A DNA stretch of 64,000 nt, from the NCBI GenBank assembly GCA_046329815.1, contig JAXLTY010000002.1, positions 1,302,001-1,366,000 of the forward strand, in the 5' to 3' direction. Below the pieces are notes generated by a model. The model worked only from the letters and a program-made list of their open reading frames with translations, did not search any database and had not been told where the DNA came from. This document shows positions 47,841 through 56,980 of the stretch, piece after piece. Position 1 is the stretch's first letter. Every line of letters begins with the position of its first letter. Source of the stretch: JADJSS01 sp046329815. GTDB lineage: Bacteria > Bacteroidota > Bacteroidia > Chitinophagales > JADIYW01. The translations under genes were made by a program, and so were the position numbers.

Positions 47841-49193
47841 TTATTTCTCATCATCTGTTATCACCATTTTCAAAACAGTTTTAGTTTTATCGGTAATCTT
47901 GTATCTGTCATCAATACGGTGATTGATCAGCCAAATCAGTTTTTCGCCGGAAAATAATACGGCTGTATTTTCTTTAACTAACAACGAAAATTTTTCGTCT
48001 TTAAAGTATTTAGATAGTTTCTTTTTGCCTGTTTTTCCTAGTGTTTTTGGCTTGCTCATTCCAAACGGATAAAAATAATCGCCTTCTTTGTAATAGCGAA
48101 TCATTAATGGAAACTCTATTTTATCTGCATCAAAATACGCATAGCGATTTGACGTTTTGACATTTACTTCGTAGATTGGAACCAGTGAACACTGAATCTT
48201 ATAATTATTAAAAATAATCTGATTGGGAATTTTATCGAACAATAAATAGTTTTCTCGTTCAATATTTTTCGCAACGACAAATATACTTTTCCGGTCGATA
48301 ATAATGCGATGCGTTTCAGAAAAGAACTGTTTGCCACTTTCTTTTACATCCAACATATTTTTCACATCATCTGCATTAAAACCAAATGCTTTCAACAAAT
48401 GAAACAAGATCGTTTTCCCTGCTTTTTGTGTTTTTATATAACCTAATTTTATTTCAGCAATACCTTTTTTTTCTGAATAGCATTTTTTCTTTGCTGCATT
48501 AATTTGCTCTTCCGTCAAATACTCATAATCATTCATTCTGTCAATAAAATCTATCATCGTAGCATGTAATGATGGATTTATCTTTTGTAGTTGAGGAACA
48601 ATATTATGACGAATTAAATTGCGCTGATAATTATCTGAAGCGTTTGAACTGTCTTCACGATATGCAATTTTATTTTCTGTTGCGTAGTTTAAAATTTCTT
48701 GTTTTGAAATTTCTAAAAACGGACGAATGATAAAATTATTTTTTGGCTGCATGCCTGTTAAACCTTTGATGCCGGTTCCTTTAGTGATGTTTAAAAGAAT
48801 CGTTTCTAACTGATCATCCAGATGATGTGCTGTTGCAATAAAATAATATTGGTTTTCATTCCTTATTTTTTCAAACCAATCATAACGCAATTCGCGCGCA
48901 GCCATTTGCGTGGAAATGGTTTTGTCTTTTTTGAAAGATTTAGTGTCGAATTTTATAGTATGAAAAACAACATTATTTTGTTGTGCAAACTGTTCAACAA
49001 ATTTTTTATCTTCATCACTTTCTTCACCGCGCAATTGAAAATTACAATGTGCAATCGCAATTTTGTAATTCAGTTTTAGCAAAACATCAATTAATACCAT
49101 AGAATCGACACCACCGCTGCAGGCAACGAGTATTGGAGTTCCGGTGTTGGCAAGATGATGTTGCTGAATATAATTTTGAATACGTTGTATCAC
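47841..49193 (-). CDS. tilS: tRNA(Ile)-lysidine synthase
   Basis: 450 residues with a GTG start at 49193; the nearby ATG at 49197 is out of frame. The N-type PP-loop ATPase motif SGGVDSM is at 26-32, followed by HCNFQLRGEESDED, ATAHHLDDQLETILLN and GLTGMQ. A C-terminal substrate-binding domain (YYKEGDYFYPFGM) is present. It modifies C34 of the AUA-reading tRNA-Ile to lysidine and is essential in bacteria. Forms a probable operon with hutH. Confidence 0.93.
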   Translation of the reverse strand: MIQRIQNYIQQHHLANTGTPILVACSGGVDSMVLIDVLLKLNYKIAIAHCNFQLRGEESDEDKKFVEQFAQQNNVVFHTIKFDTKSFKKDKTISTQMAARELRYDWFEKIRNENQYYFIATAHHLDDQLETILLNITKGTGIKGLTGMQPKNNFIIRPFLEISKQEILNYATENKIAYREDSSNASDNYQRNLIRHNIVPQLQKINPSLHATMIDFIDRMNDYEYLTEEQINAAKKKCYSEKKGIAEIKLGYIKTQKAGKTILFHLLKAFGFNADDVKNMLDVKESGKQFFSETHRIIIDRKSIFVVAKNIERENYLLFDKIPNQIIFNNYKIQCSLVPIYEVNVKTSNRYAYFDADKIEFPLMIRYYKEGDYFYPFGMSKPKTLGKTGKKKLSKYFKDEKFSLLVKENTAVLFSGEKLIWLINHRIDDRYKITDKTKTVLKMVITDDEK

Positions 49194-49228
49194 ACATCAA
49201 AAATACAATAATAAAATGGAATACAAAT

Positions 49229-49684
49229 TTATTGTGGTGGTCTGCCGGCTACGCCTGGTGACTGATAAGTGCTATCATATTTTTGCTTGAAAATATCATC
49301 ATACTGATCGCCATAAGTACCGATGCGACGAATTTGTGCTATTACTTCATCTTCGTCCAATCCTTGCACTTCGCGTGTTGATTTCAGCCATACAAAATTG
49401 TCGTAAATCGTGAATGCAACGTTATACAGTGTGTCGTTCACTTTTAAAAGTTCTTCATACAAACCTAATTTGTTGGTTACATTCGTCAAGACCATGATTG
49501 GGCTCATCACCTGAAAGTACGCTCTGTTTTCGCGTTCGACGTGCCATACATCGATCCAGATTTTTGCCGAACCTTGCACCATGTTGTACTGTCCTGGTTT
49601 GTCACTTTTACAAAGTGCCGGATCGACACCCATTTTTCTGATGGCGTTTTCTACTAATAAGTACGCGTTTTCAATTTCTGCCAT
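49229..49684 (-). CDS. YbjN-like protein
   Basis: 151 residues, cytoplasmic, no signal peptide. Layout (N-terminal helix AYLLVENAIRKMG, strands AKIWIDVWHVE and YFQVMSPIMVL, helix LYEELLKVNDTL, strand NVAFTIYDNFVWL) fits the YbjN / type III chaperone-like fold. Function of the family is poorly known. Ends in a proline/glycine tail (SPGVAGRPPQ). Confidence 0.7.
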   Translation of the reverse strand: MAEIENAYLLVENAIRKMGVDPALCKSDKPGQYNMVQGSAKIWIDVWHVERENRAYFQVMSPIMVLTNVTNKLGLYEELLKVNDTLYNVAFTIYDNFVWLKSTREVQGLDEDEVIAQIRRIGTYGDQYDDIFKQKYDSTYQSPGVAGRPPQ

Positions 49685-49735
49685 AATTTTTGGTTTTAGA
49701 AAATAAATTTAATAAAAGATTTTAATAGTTAGTTC

Positions 49736-50335
49736 TTATTTGTTTACAATAAATGAATCTAAAATTGAAAAATATTCATTGAAGTATTTATCAGTAAAAT
49801 TGCCATGTTTTGCACCTTTGAATATGTGAATTTCTTTGCTTAATGATGGGCAATTATTGTATATTTTATATGTTTCGTTTATCGGAATCTGTTGTTCTTT
49901 ATCACCTGCAAAATATAGCAATGGAACATCTAGTTTTTTAATTGCATTTTCCGGATACAAGTTTTTAATATCTATTTTCAACCTGAATTCTGTGATCCAA
50001 ACAGTTGGCAAAAACAAAAAATATGAAATATGGAATTTATTTAATCTATGTTTAGTTGCATTAACAATATTATCGTACGGCGATTCTAAAACAACAAAAT
50101 AATACTGATTAAAATCATTTAGCGTATATAAAATACTTGCTGCACCAAGCGAATGTCCATGAATAGCAATAGTATCGAACCCTTTCTTTTTTAAAGAATC
50201 AACACAAGCTAAAATATCGAGTCTTTCATTCCAACCAAAAGAAATTGGCTGCTTTTCACTTTTTCCGGTTCCTCTTAAATCCGGTGTTAAAACATTAAAG
50301 CCTTTTGATAAGTAAAATTTAGTTCGTTCAATCAT
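49736..50335 (-). pseudogene. Alpha/beta hydrolase, C-terminal part after an in-frame stop
   Basis: 199 codons from an internal ATG. DLRGTGKSEKQP, the nucleophile elbow GHSLGA (Ser) and a C-terminal KGAKHGNF segment with the catalytic His place it in the alpha/beta hydrolase family. The same frame continues upstream into the fragment at 50357-50578, broken only by one TGA. The interruption falls where the family's oxyanion-hole HG is expected. Confidence 0.7.
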
Positions 50336-50356
50336 ACCGTTTCTATTCGCACCAAT

Positions 50357-50578
50357 TCATGACAACAGAATAATTACTTTTTTAGATTGATTATTCTGGT
50401 AAAATGACGTACTAATTTTAATATTATCTTTTGTTTTAATTATCCAATCTTTTTCATTCAAATAATTAGTAAACTTACAATTTGTTGGTTGTGTAATTTT
50501 AAATGAAATAACTACTGAAAATAGAATCCATAAAAAGACTACAGAAAATAGGAATCGTATTACTTTATTTTTTTTCAC
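50357..50578 (-). pseudogene. Alpha/beta hydrolase, N-terminal part ending at TGA
   Basis: 73 codons with a GTG start. A membrane/signal segment (VIRFLFSVVFLWILFSVVISF) leads to the first strands of an alpha/beta hydrolase (WIIKTKDNIKISTSFY, KKVIILLS). TGA at 50359-50357 stops it. The frame then reads IGANRNG-MIERTKF into the rest of the enzyme at 49736-50335. Confidence 0.7.
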
Positions 50579-50585
50579 TTAATTA

Positions 50586-50909
50586 TCACATCTCAATTTC
50601 TAAATTCAACTTCGCGTTCTTTAATTCGCTTAGTGCGTGTTGGTTGTTTAATTCCTGCGCGACTGAAATACCTGCTTCATAAATATTTAATGCTTTTTTA
50701 ACTTCGTTCAATTGTTCATAAGTTTTAGCTAAATGATAGTAAGCGCCGATATATTTTCTATCTACAACTAGCAGTTTTTCAAATAGTTGCACTGATTTTT
50801 CAAAATCATTTTCTTTTTGATATTCTTTTGCCAAAGCGAACAAAACAAATGTATCGTTTGGGTTTTCCACAATTAGCCGTTCGAGTTGCTCTTTCCTATT
50901 CGTATGCAT
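50586..50909 (-). CDS. Small TPR protein
   Basis: 107 residues made of about two and a half tetratricopeptide repeats (VLFALAKEYQKENDFEKSVQ, YYHLAKTYEQLNEVKKALNIYE). Cytoplasmic, probably a protein-protein adaptor. Divergent from etfB, and 7 bases upstream of the broken hydrolase on the same strand. Confidence 0.75.
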   Translation of the reverse strand: MHTNRKEQLERLIVENPNDTFVLFALAKEYQKENDFEKSVQLFEKLLVVDRKYIGAYYHLAKTYEQLNEVKKALNIYEAGISVAQELNNQHALSELKNAKLNLEIEM

Positions 50910-50970
50910 GCATTGAATTGATTAAAATGAGTAAATTAGCATCGCAAATTTTTAAATTAAAATCAAATTT

Positions 50971-51714
50971 ATGAAATTCTTAGTATGTATAAGTCTGGTT
51001 CCGGATACTACTACCAAAATTTCGTTTGTTGACGGCGACACAAAGTTCAACAACGATAAAGTACAGTGGATCCTAAATCCTTATGACGAATGGTACGCTT
51101 TAGTGCGTGCGCTTGAATTAAAAGAAGCAAACGGCGGAAACGTAACCGTAGTAAATGTTGGCGGCGCTGACAATGACCAGGTAATTCGTAAAGCATTGGC
51201 TATCGGTGCTGATGATGCCATCCGCATTGATGTAACAGGCGATGTAGATTCTTATGCTATCGCTTCTGAAATTGCAGCGGTAGCAAAATCCGGCGGTTAT
51301 GATATGATCTTATTAGGCAAAGAAACCATCAATTACAATGGCTCTAACCTTGGTGGTATGCTGGCTGAATTGTTAGACTTGCCTTTCGTTTCTTACGCAT
51401 CTAAATTAGATATGGCCGGAAATACAGCAACCATCGAGCGTGACATTGAAGGTGGAAAAGAAATTCTTTCTGTTGATACACCATTTGTTATTTCTTGTTC
51501 TAAAGGAATGGCAGAAGCGCGTATTCCAAACATGAAAGGTATCATGGGTGCGAAAACAAAACCATTGAACGTGGTCACTCCACAAGGTGTTGGTTCATTA
51601 ACTTCTACTGTGAAGTATGAATTGCCACCTGCAAAATCAGCGTGCAAAATGATCTCACCTGATAATGTGGAAGAGTTGGTACAATTATTACATAACGAAG
51701 CAAAAATGATATAA
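50971..51714 (+). CDS. etfB: Electron transfer flavoprotein, beta subunit
   Basis: 247 residues. KFLVCISLVPDT, NPYDEWYALVRALELKE and DMILLGKETINYNGS (AMP-binding region) are characteristic. With EtfA it carries electrons from acyl-CoA dehydrogenases to the quinone pool via ETF:quinone oxidoreductase. It ends one base before etfA starts, so the pair is an operon. Confidence 0.95.
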   Translation: MKFLVCISLVPDTTTKISFVDGDTKFNNDKVQWILNPYDEWYALVRALELKEANGGNVTVVNVGGADNDQVIRKALAIGADDAIRIDVTGDVDSYAIASEIAAVAKSGGYDMILLGKETINYNGSNLGGMLAELLDLPFVSYASKLDMAGNTATIERDIEGGKEILSVDTPFVISCSKGMAEARIPNMKGIMGAKTKPLNVVTPQGVGSLTSTVKYELPPAKSACKMISPDNVEELVQLLHNEAKMI

Positions 51715-51715
51715 T

Positions 51716-52684
51716 ATGGCTGTTTTATTTTTAGTAGAAGTAACAGGTGGAAAAGTTAAGAAAGCAAGTTTTGAAATTGCTTCTTACGCAGCAAAAGTGG
51801 CTGCTCAATTAGGCACAGAAGCAGTTGGCTTAGCGTTAGGCACAGCAAATGCAGACGAATTGGCTGCATTAGGTATCTATGGTGCTAAAAAAATAGTACA
51901 CGCAAGCAATGCTGGTTTTGATACATTTGATGCAGGTGCATATGCAAAAGCAATTGCTGATGCAGCAGACAAAACAGGCGCAAGCGTAATTACGATTTCA
52001 CAAACATTAACAGGAAAAGCAGTTGCACCAAGAGTAGCAGTTCGTTTACAGGCAGGCATCGTTTCAGGTGCTGTTGGTTTACCGGATGCTGATTTTGTCA
52101 TTAAAAAAGCGGCATTTTCAGGAAAAGCATTTGCTTTCATGAAAATCACCACTGATAAAAAAGTAATTTCTGTAGTTCCAAATTCTGTTGGTGCAACAAA
52201 AGGCGAAGGTTCTGCTGCTATAGAAGCAATCGACTTAGCACCTGCTGCATCAAGAGTTACGGTGAAAGAAGTAGTTCGTCAAACAGGTGATGTTGCTCCA
52301 TTACCGGAAGCTGAATTGGTAGTATCTGCCGGTCGCGGTATGAAAGGTCCTGAAAATTGGGGCATTGTGGAAGACTTAGCGAAAGTATTAGGTGCGACAA
52401 CTGCATGTTCTCGTCCGGTGGCTGACGTTCATTGGAGACCGCATTACGAACACGTTGGACAAACCGGTGTGGCTATTCGTCCGAATTTATATATTGCTAT
52501 CGGTATTTCAGGTGCTATTCAACATTTAGCTGGTGTGAATCAATCTAAATGTATCGTGGTAATTAACAAAGATCCGGAAGCACCTTTCTTTAAAGCGGCT
52601 GATTATGGAATCTGCGGTGACTTATTTGAAGTGGTACCCAAATTAACGGAAGCTTTGAAAGCATTCAAAGCAAGTCAGCATTAA
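51716..52684 (+). CDS. etfA: Electron transfer flavoprotein, alpha subunit
   Basis: 322 residues. The N-terminal nucleotide-fold domain is followed by the C-terminal FAD-binding domain with VVSAGRGMKGPENW, ACSRPVAD, GQTGVAIRPNLYIAIGISG and AIQHLAGV. Alanine-rich, with codon use similar to etfB. It partners EtfB in fatty-acid or amino-acid oxidation. A terminator follows at 52732-52758. Confidence 0.95.
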   Translation: MAVLFLVEVTGGKVKKASFEIASYAAKVAAQLGTEAVGLALGTANADELAALGIYGAKKIVHASNAGFDTFDAGAYAKAIADAADKTGASVITISQTLTGKAVAPRVAVRLQAGIVSGAVGLPDADFVIKKAAFSGKAFAFMKITTDKKVISVVPNSVGATKGEGSAAIEAIDLAPAASRVTVKEVVRQTGDVAPLPEAELVVSAGRGMKGPENWGIVEDLAKVLGATTACSRPVADVHWRPHYEHVGQTGVAIRPNLYIAIGISGAIQHLAGVNQSKCIVVINKDPEAPFFKAADYGICGDLFEVVPKLTEALKAFKASQH

Positions 52685-52731
52685 TTATGATTTAGGATTT
52701 CAGATTTACGATTTGAGATTTTTAGATAATT

Positions 52732-52758
52732 AAAGCCACCAATTTGGTGGTTTTTTTT
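52732..52758 (+). terminator. Terminator of etfBA
   Basis: AAAGCCACC-AATTT-GGTGGTTTT forms an 8-9 bp stem (one G-T pair) followed by a run of T's. It is preceded by a degenerate direct repeat built on GATTT (52690-52725). Confidence 0.85.
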
Positions 52759-52798
52759 ATTAATACAATTGATCTATATGTTCTTTATAAAAACAAAA

Positions 52799-52829
52799 TT
52801 GCGGTTTTATTTATTTTATGTTATATTTG
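52799..52829 (+). promoter_or_regulatory. Bacteroidota-type promoter of the T9SS cargo gene
   Basis: TTG (52799-52801), exactly 20 bases, then TATATTTG (52822-52829). A full consensus match, 14 bases before the ATG at 52844. Confidence 0.7.
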
Positions 52830-52843
52830 AATAAAACTTTACA

Positions 52844-54898
52844 ATGCGTTCTGTACAAAGAAAATTATATTTCTTGCTAAATATGTTCTTTATAAACTCT
52901 ATAATTTTTGCACAATATGATGTGACAAAAACGTGTATTGGCGGTAATAAAGATGAAGTAATTTATCCAAAATATTTTGATAGGAAGAATTCCGATTACA
53001 ATTTTAAATGTAATGACGGCAGTAGCATTTATTTTTTCTACAGTAATTCAACAGATGGTGATTTTGCGCCTAACAAAGGTTACAACGATTTGGTAGTATT
53101 GAAAATAAATACCAACGGACAAATCGACTTCACAAAAAATATCGGCAATTCTTTTTATGAAAAAAGTTTCATTGTAAAATCTAGTGCTGATTCTTCTCTT
53201 TTCTTTATTTTATTAGAAAGACATTCTAATGACTCGTTATATGAACAATATTTCAATGGAATTATTAATATACAACACACATTAATGTGCATAGATAAAG
53301 ATGGTAATATAATATGGAACAAATTATTAAGAAGCAGGAACTACAATAAAAACGATTCACAATATTTCCCAGGAGCACACTGGGAAAATCAAATCAATTT
53401 ATTTACCGATAATGATGATAATTGTCTGACTTTTTTTGAAGATGCTGGATTTGATACAATAGCACATCAATATATAATAGATAGCATTTTCTACACTAAA
53501 ACAGATAAAAACGGTAACATCATCTGGAAAAATTCCACGAAACCTTTTTCCATATACAATAATTCATTCCCTAATTTGCAGATAGATACTTTTTTTAATT
53601 ATAGTTTTAGAACCGACAATAATTTTGCAGAAACAAATAGCAAATATATTCTATCAGCATATTTATCAAATAATCGAAAATCTGGAATGGCAATATATAA
53701 CTTAGATAAAAACACTGGCAATATCTACACAATATTTGTCGATTCATTTTTATTTTTCAAACTAACAAAGTCAAAAAATGAATTTATAATCTATGGTAAT
53801 TTGAATAAGTTTGTTGAAGACAGCGGCAGTGTCTATTCATATTTTCATTACAGAAAATATGATGAAGCACTCAACAAAATCTATGAAAATGAACTAAGGT
53901 ATAACATTCCGTTTGAATACGATTATGGCTGGCCGGCATCATTTTCTAAAACTACCTATTGCAATCCTGTTCCATATTTTAATAATGACAGTTCTAAGAT
54001 TTGGTTTAGTACAGATGTTAATACTGTAAGTGAGTACATTTATTATTATCCTCTTGGATATAATGTTGAAACTAAAACGTATGCATATATACTCGATCCT
54101 GCTAACGGTGTTATAATGCAAACTGTAGATCTAAATAAAAGAAAATACAATTCTTTGCTAAAAAAAATTAATGATGTTTTCTATTACTATTCTTTTGATA
54201 CTACTTCAACTTTTGATACTATAAGCTTTACAACTATTTCATCCATTGATTCTATAAATATAACTGCTTACAATTTTGATGGTACGGAATTAAGAAGCAT
54301 TGATGATTCGGTTGGTATTGATAATGATTTTTTAAATAGTATTTGTAATATTGAAAACAGTATTGTGGTCTATAATAATTCTAATTCAAGGTTAGAATTT
54401 AAAGTTATGGATACTCTTTTAAATACTGTGATGCAAGGTTTGGTAGATACAGCTTCATCATCAACAGGATATTTTTATAATCTTACATCTAAATACAACA
54501 TTCATATTTTAGATACTAATCATTATTGTGTTCTTCAATCCATTTGGCAAGATACTATATCAGGTTGTTATCCAAACACCGATAACATCATATTTAATTC
54601 TTATACTAAAAATGATATTATATCTTCCGTGAAGAATAAAACAACATCAGACTTTCTTTCTATCTATCCAAATCCAAACAACGGCAACTTTTCGGTTAAT
54701 TTTTCTTCTAATGGAAATTATCCTATTACGATTAGTTTGTTTGATGTAACCGGAAAAATAGTTTACCAGCAATCATTACAACACAACGAAAAATCGCTGA
54801 TACCAATTTCTGATGCAGTTTTAGCAAATGGATTGTACAACATACAGATCAGCGGTGCGAACGAAGTCTGGAACAGGAAAGTGTTGATCACGAAATAG
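52844..54898 (+). CDS. T9SS type A sorting domain protein, secreted
   Basis: 684 residues. Signal peptide ends near SIIFAQ. The body has repeated DxNGNIIW-type strands (DKDGNIIWNK, DKNGNIIWKN) suggesting a beta-propeller-like fold, low in charge and rich in Asn/Tyr/Ser. The last ~85 residues are a type A sorting domain (LSIYPNPNNGNFSVNF, LFDVTGKIVY, NGLYNIQI, RKVLITK). Exported and processed by T9SS. Function of the body is unknown. Transcribed alone from its own promoter. Confidence 0.85.
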   Translation: MRSVQRKLYFLLNMFFINSIIFAQYDVTKTCIGGNKDEVIYPKYFDRKNSDYNFKCNDGSSIYFFYSNSTDGDFAPNKGYNDLVVLKINTNGQIDFTKNIGNSFYEKSFIVKSSADSSLFFILLERHSNDSLYEQYFNGIINIQHTLMCIDKDGNIIWNKLLRSRNYNKNDSQYFPGAHWENQINLFTDNDDNCLTFFEDAGFDTIAHQYIIDSIFYTKTDKNGNIIWKNSTKPFSIYNNSFPNLQIDTFFNYSFRTDNNFAETNSKYILSAYLSNNRKSGMAIYNLDKNTGNIYTIFVDSFLFFKLTKSKNEFIIYGNLNKFVEDSGSVYSYFHYRKYDEALNKIYENELRYNIPFEYDYGWPASFSKTTYCNPVPYFNNDSSKIWFSTDVNTVSEYIYYYPLGYNVETKTYAYILDPANGVIMQTVDLNKRKYNSLLKKINDVFYYYSFDTTSTFDTISFTTISSIDSINITAYNFDGTELRSIDDSVGIDNDFLNSICNIENSIVVYNNSNSRLEFKVMDTLLNTVMQGLVDTASSSTGYFYNLTSKYNIHILDTNHYCVLQSIWQDTISGCYPNTDNIIFNSYTKNDIISSVKNKTTSDFLSIYPNPNNGNFSVNFSSNGNYPITISLFDVTGKIVYQQSLQHNEKSLIPISDAVLANGLYNIQISGANEVWNRKVLITK

Positions 54899-54969
54899 AC
54901 TATAATCTTTTCTAAAGTTTATAACTTTGGAGAAGTTAAGGCACAAAACACTTGTTGAAAACCGTAAAA

Positions 54970-54999
54970 TTGATTTTCACTTCATTTTTTTTATCTTTA
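54970..54999 (+). promoter_or_regulatory. Promoter-like element of the bifunctional nuclease gene
   Basis: TTG (54970-54972), 19 bases, TATCTTTA (54992-54999; last base differs from TAnnTTTG). The ATG at 55005 is 5 bases later, so transcription should start at or beside the start codon. This supports the ATG over an upstream TTG start that lies before the promoter. Confidence 0.55.
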
Positions 55000-55004
55000 C
55001 ATCG

Positions 55005-55598
55005 ATGAAAAAGGTTGAATTAGAAATCATCAATATTACACAAGGTTTCACACAGCATCATTCGTATGCAGTTGTACTTGGCGAAGTGAATGGCAAACGT
55101 CGATTACCGATTGTGATTGGTGCCGCTGAAGCGCAAGCAATTGCTGTTGCTTTAGAAAATATGCCACCGGCTCGTCCATTGACGCATGATTTGTTTAAGT
55201 CTGTGATGGATACATTTGCTATTACGTTAAACGAAGTAATGATCACTAATTTAATGGATGGTGTTTTTTATTCTAAGTTGGTTTGCATGTTCAATGGCAA
55301 CGAACAGGAAATCGACTCACGAACATCTGACGCAGTGGCACTAGCAATTCGCTTTGGCTGTCCAATTTATATTTACGGCGATATCCTGGATGCTTCCGGA
55401 ATTTTGTTGGTAGAAGAACAATCGGAAAATCGTTATGAAGAAGTAACTACATCGACCGGCAGCCAAAAAGAAGAAAAAACTAAGACCGATTACGCAATCT
55501 ATACCAATAAAGAATTAGAAAAATTGTTAGATGATGCACTGGCCAATGAAGACTACGAAAAAGCAGCACACATCAGGGACGAACTGAACAAAAGATAA
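55005..55598 (+). CDS. Bifunctional nuclease family protein (DUF151) with UVR motif
   Basis: 197 residues from the ATG at 55005. The DUF151 domain (1-~140; LPIVIGAAEAQAIAVALE, SRTSDAVALAIRFGCPIY) is of the bifunctional DNase/RNase family. The C-terminal ~35 residues form a UvrB/UvrC motif (LDDALANEDYEKAAHIRDEL). This DUF151-UVR combination is common in Bacteroidota. Nuclease activity is inferred from plant relatives and unproved here. A terminator follows immediately. Confidence 0.85.
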   Translation: MKKVELEIINITQGFTQHHSYAVVLGEVNGKRRLPIVIGAAEAQAIAVALENMPPARPLTHDLFKSVMDTFAITLNEVMITNLMDGVFYSKLVCMFNGNEQEIDSRTSDAVALAIRFGCPIYIYGDILDASGILLVEEQSENRYEEVTTSTGSQKEEKTKTDYAIYTNKELEKLLDDALANEDYEKAAHIRDELNKR

Positions 55599-55599
55599 T

Positions 55600-55629
55600 A
55601 AAAAATGGCTCCAAAAGCAGCCATTTTTT
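55600..55629 (+). terminator. Factor-independent terminator
   Basis: AAAAAATGGCT/AGCCATTTTTT, an 11-bp perfect stem with loop CCAAAAGC, starting 2 bases after the stop codon. The A-rich 5' arm makes it usable in both directions. Confidence 0.8.
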
Positions 55630-55770
55630 ATTCAGGGTTTTTACGATTGTTTTTTAGTGTGAATTCTTATGTTTCTATGTTAATTTAAAATTAAGTTAAA
55701 AAATCTTAAATTGCATTGACTTTTATCAAATAGTTGCAAATGAAACTAATTTCACTTTAATAATTACTAA

Positions 55771-56460
55771 ATGACATCAAAACCGTTTAAAACTGCCTCT
55801 TTTATCAGTATTTTACTGGTAATATTATCTGTTTGTTTGCTTTTTATCAATCCAAAGAAAGAAAACAACTTACCAAATGGCTATACAACACCAATTATCG
55901 CTTTTGAATTCATGGATTTTCCGGTTGATGTACGGCATTTTTTTGAAGTAAAAAATCCGGTTGAATACAAAAACAGCATGTTACTAGGCAATAAAGTAGA
56001 TTACTTGTTTATGCTGGTGTACAGTGCATTCCTGTTTTTTGTTGCACGCAGTTTATATCAAATTTTCAAACTGAAAATAGTGTATTTAGCTATGTTGTTT
56101 TGCTTATTAATGCTGCTTGGTGATGCATTTGAGAATTTCCAGATCTATAACATCATTCAAAATTACCAAACAACAAACATACAAGGAAACCTTGACTGGC
56201 TGCACATCTTTACATGGTTAAAATGGAGCAGTATTGCCTGTACTTTTTTGATATTCGCGCCTTTTTTCTGGAAACTGAATGTATTTGGCAAAGTAATTTC
56301 TGCTGTCGGCATTATCTGTTTCTGCTTGTCTATCATAGCGTTTTTCACTGGTGGAATGTGGCACGAAATTTTCGCACTTTCTGTTTCTGTAGTATTTTTA
56401 TTATTGACTATATTTGTGTTTTTATTTAAAACCGATTCGGCTATTCAATACAGTGCATAA
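55771..56460 (+). CDS. Integral membrane protein of unknown function
   Basis: 229 residues with about six predicted membrane helices (~11-27, 77-94, 100-120, 147-163, 170-190, 195-215). Between helices 1 and 2 is a ~50-residue loop (EFMDFPVDVRHFFEV). No recognised family motif. It stands 42 bases before two small secreted paralogues on the same strand and may share their transcript. Confidence 0.65.
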   Translation: MTSKPFKTASFISILLVILSVCLLFINPKKENNLPNGYTTPIIAFEFMDFPVDVRHFFEVKNPVEYKNSMLLGNKVDYLFMLVYSAFLFFVARSLYQIFKLKIVYLAMLFCLLMLLGDAFENFQIYNIIQNYQTTNIQGNLDWLHIFTWLKWSSIACTFLIFAPFFWKLNVFGKVISAVGIICFCLSIIAFFTGGMWHEIFALSVSVVFLLLTIFVFLFKTDSAIQYSA

Positions 56461-56502
56461 GTTTTGGCATTTTTATTGATAGATTGATTAAAATTAAACT
56501 AC

Positions 56503-56973
56503 ATGCGATTTTTGATCTTGTCTTTTTTTGCAATTTATATGAGCAGTTCCATACAGGCACAGTCTCAGTTGATGGAAGCATATTCATACAATCAATTGAT
56601 CATTAATGAGCAAACCAGGATAGCCAATGAAGCATTTTATTTTATCAAAAAAGTAGATTCTCTAAACTTAAAAATTTTGGTTTTTCAAATTAAAAAAAGC
56701 ATCAAGACAGTAGAAAATGCTACTGTTTTCAATAATGAAACAGAATTTCAGCAAGCTGCCATCGAATTGTTTCAGTATTATTTAAAAACCGCACAAACCG
56801 CATATCCTGAATTACTAAAGATCGTTGAAGATCCGGATTTAGACTACAAAGATTTTAAAGCTAAAAAAGACGCTATTATTAAAAAAGTGGCAGATGAAGA
56901 CAAAACAGCAAATGAAAAATTTGTTGCCATTCAGGAAAAATATGCTAAAAAATATGGTATCAAATTAGAATAA
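56503..56973 (+). CDS. Small secreted helical protein (paralogue 1)
   Basis: 156 residues. Signal peptide MRFLILSFFAIYMSSSIQAQ. The mature part is mostly helical: EAYSYNQLIINEQTRIAN, AIELFQYYLKTAQTAYPELLKIVED, then a lysine-rich end KYAKKYGIKLE. It shares the layout of the next gene product: N-terminal YN..I..EQ, central ALFQFY/IELFQYY, C-terminal KYG. May belong to the LIC11966 surface-protein family (recollection, unverified). Confidence 0.65.
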   Translation: MRFLILSFFAIYMSSSIQAQSQLMEAYSYNQLIINEQTRIANEAFYFIKKVDSLNLKILVFQIKKSIKTVENATVFNNETEFQQAAIELFQYYLKTAQTAYPELLKIVEDPDLDYKDFKAKKDAIIKKVADEDKTANEKFVAIQEKYAKKYGIKLE

Positions 56974-56980
56974 CAAGAAC

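Noticed and set aside
46281..49193. A hut operon around hutH
   Set aside because: Neighbours are tilS and an unrelated lipoprotein; hutU, hutI and hutG are not in the window.
50340..50370. TGA recoding (tryptophan, glycine or selenocysteine) in the alpha/beta hydrolase
   Set aside because: Genes nearby end normally in TGA (for example hisC), no selenocysteine element was apparent, and the family expects HG rather than Cys/Sec there.
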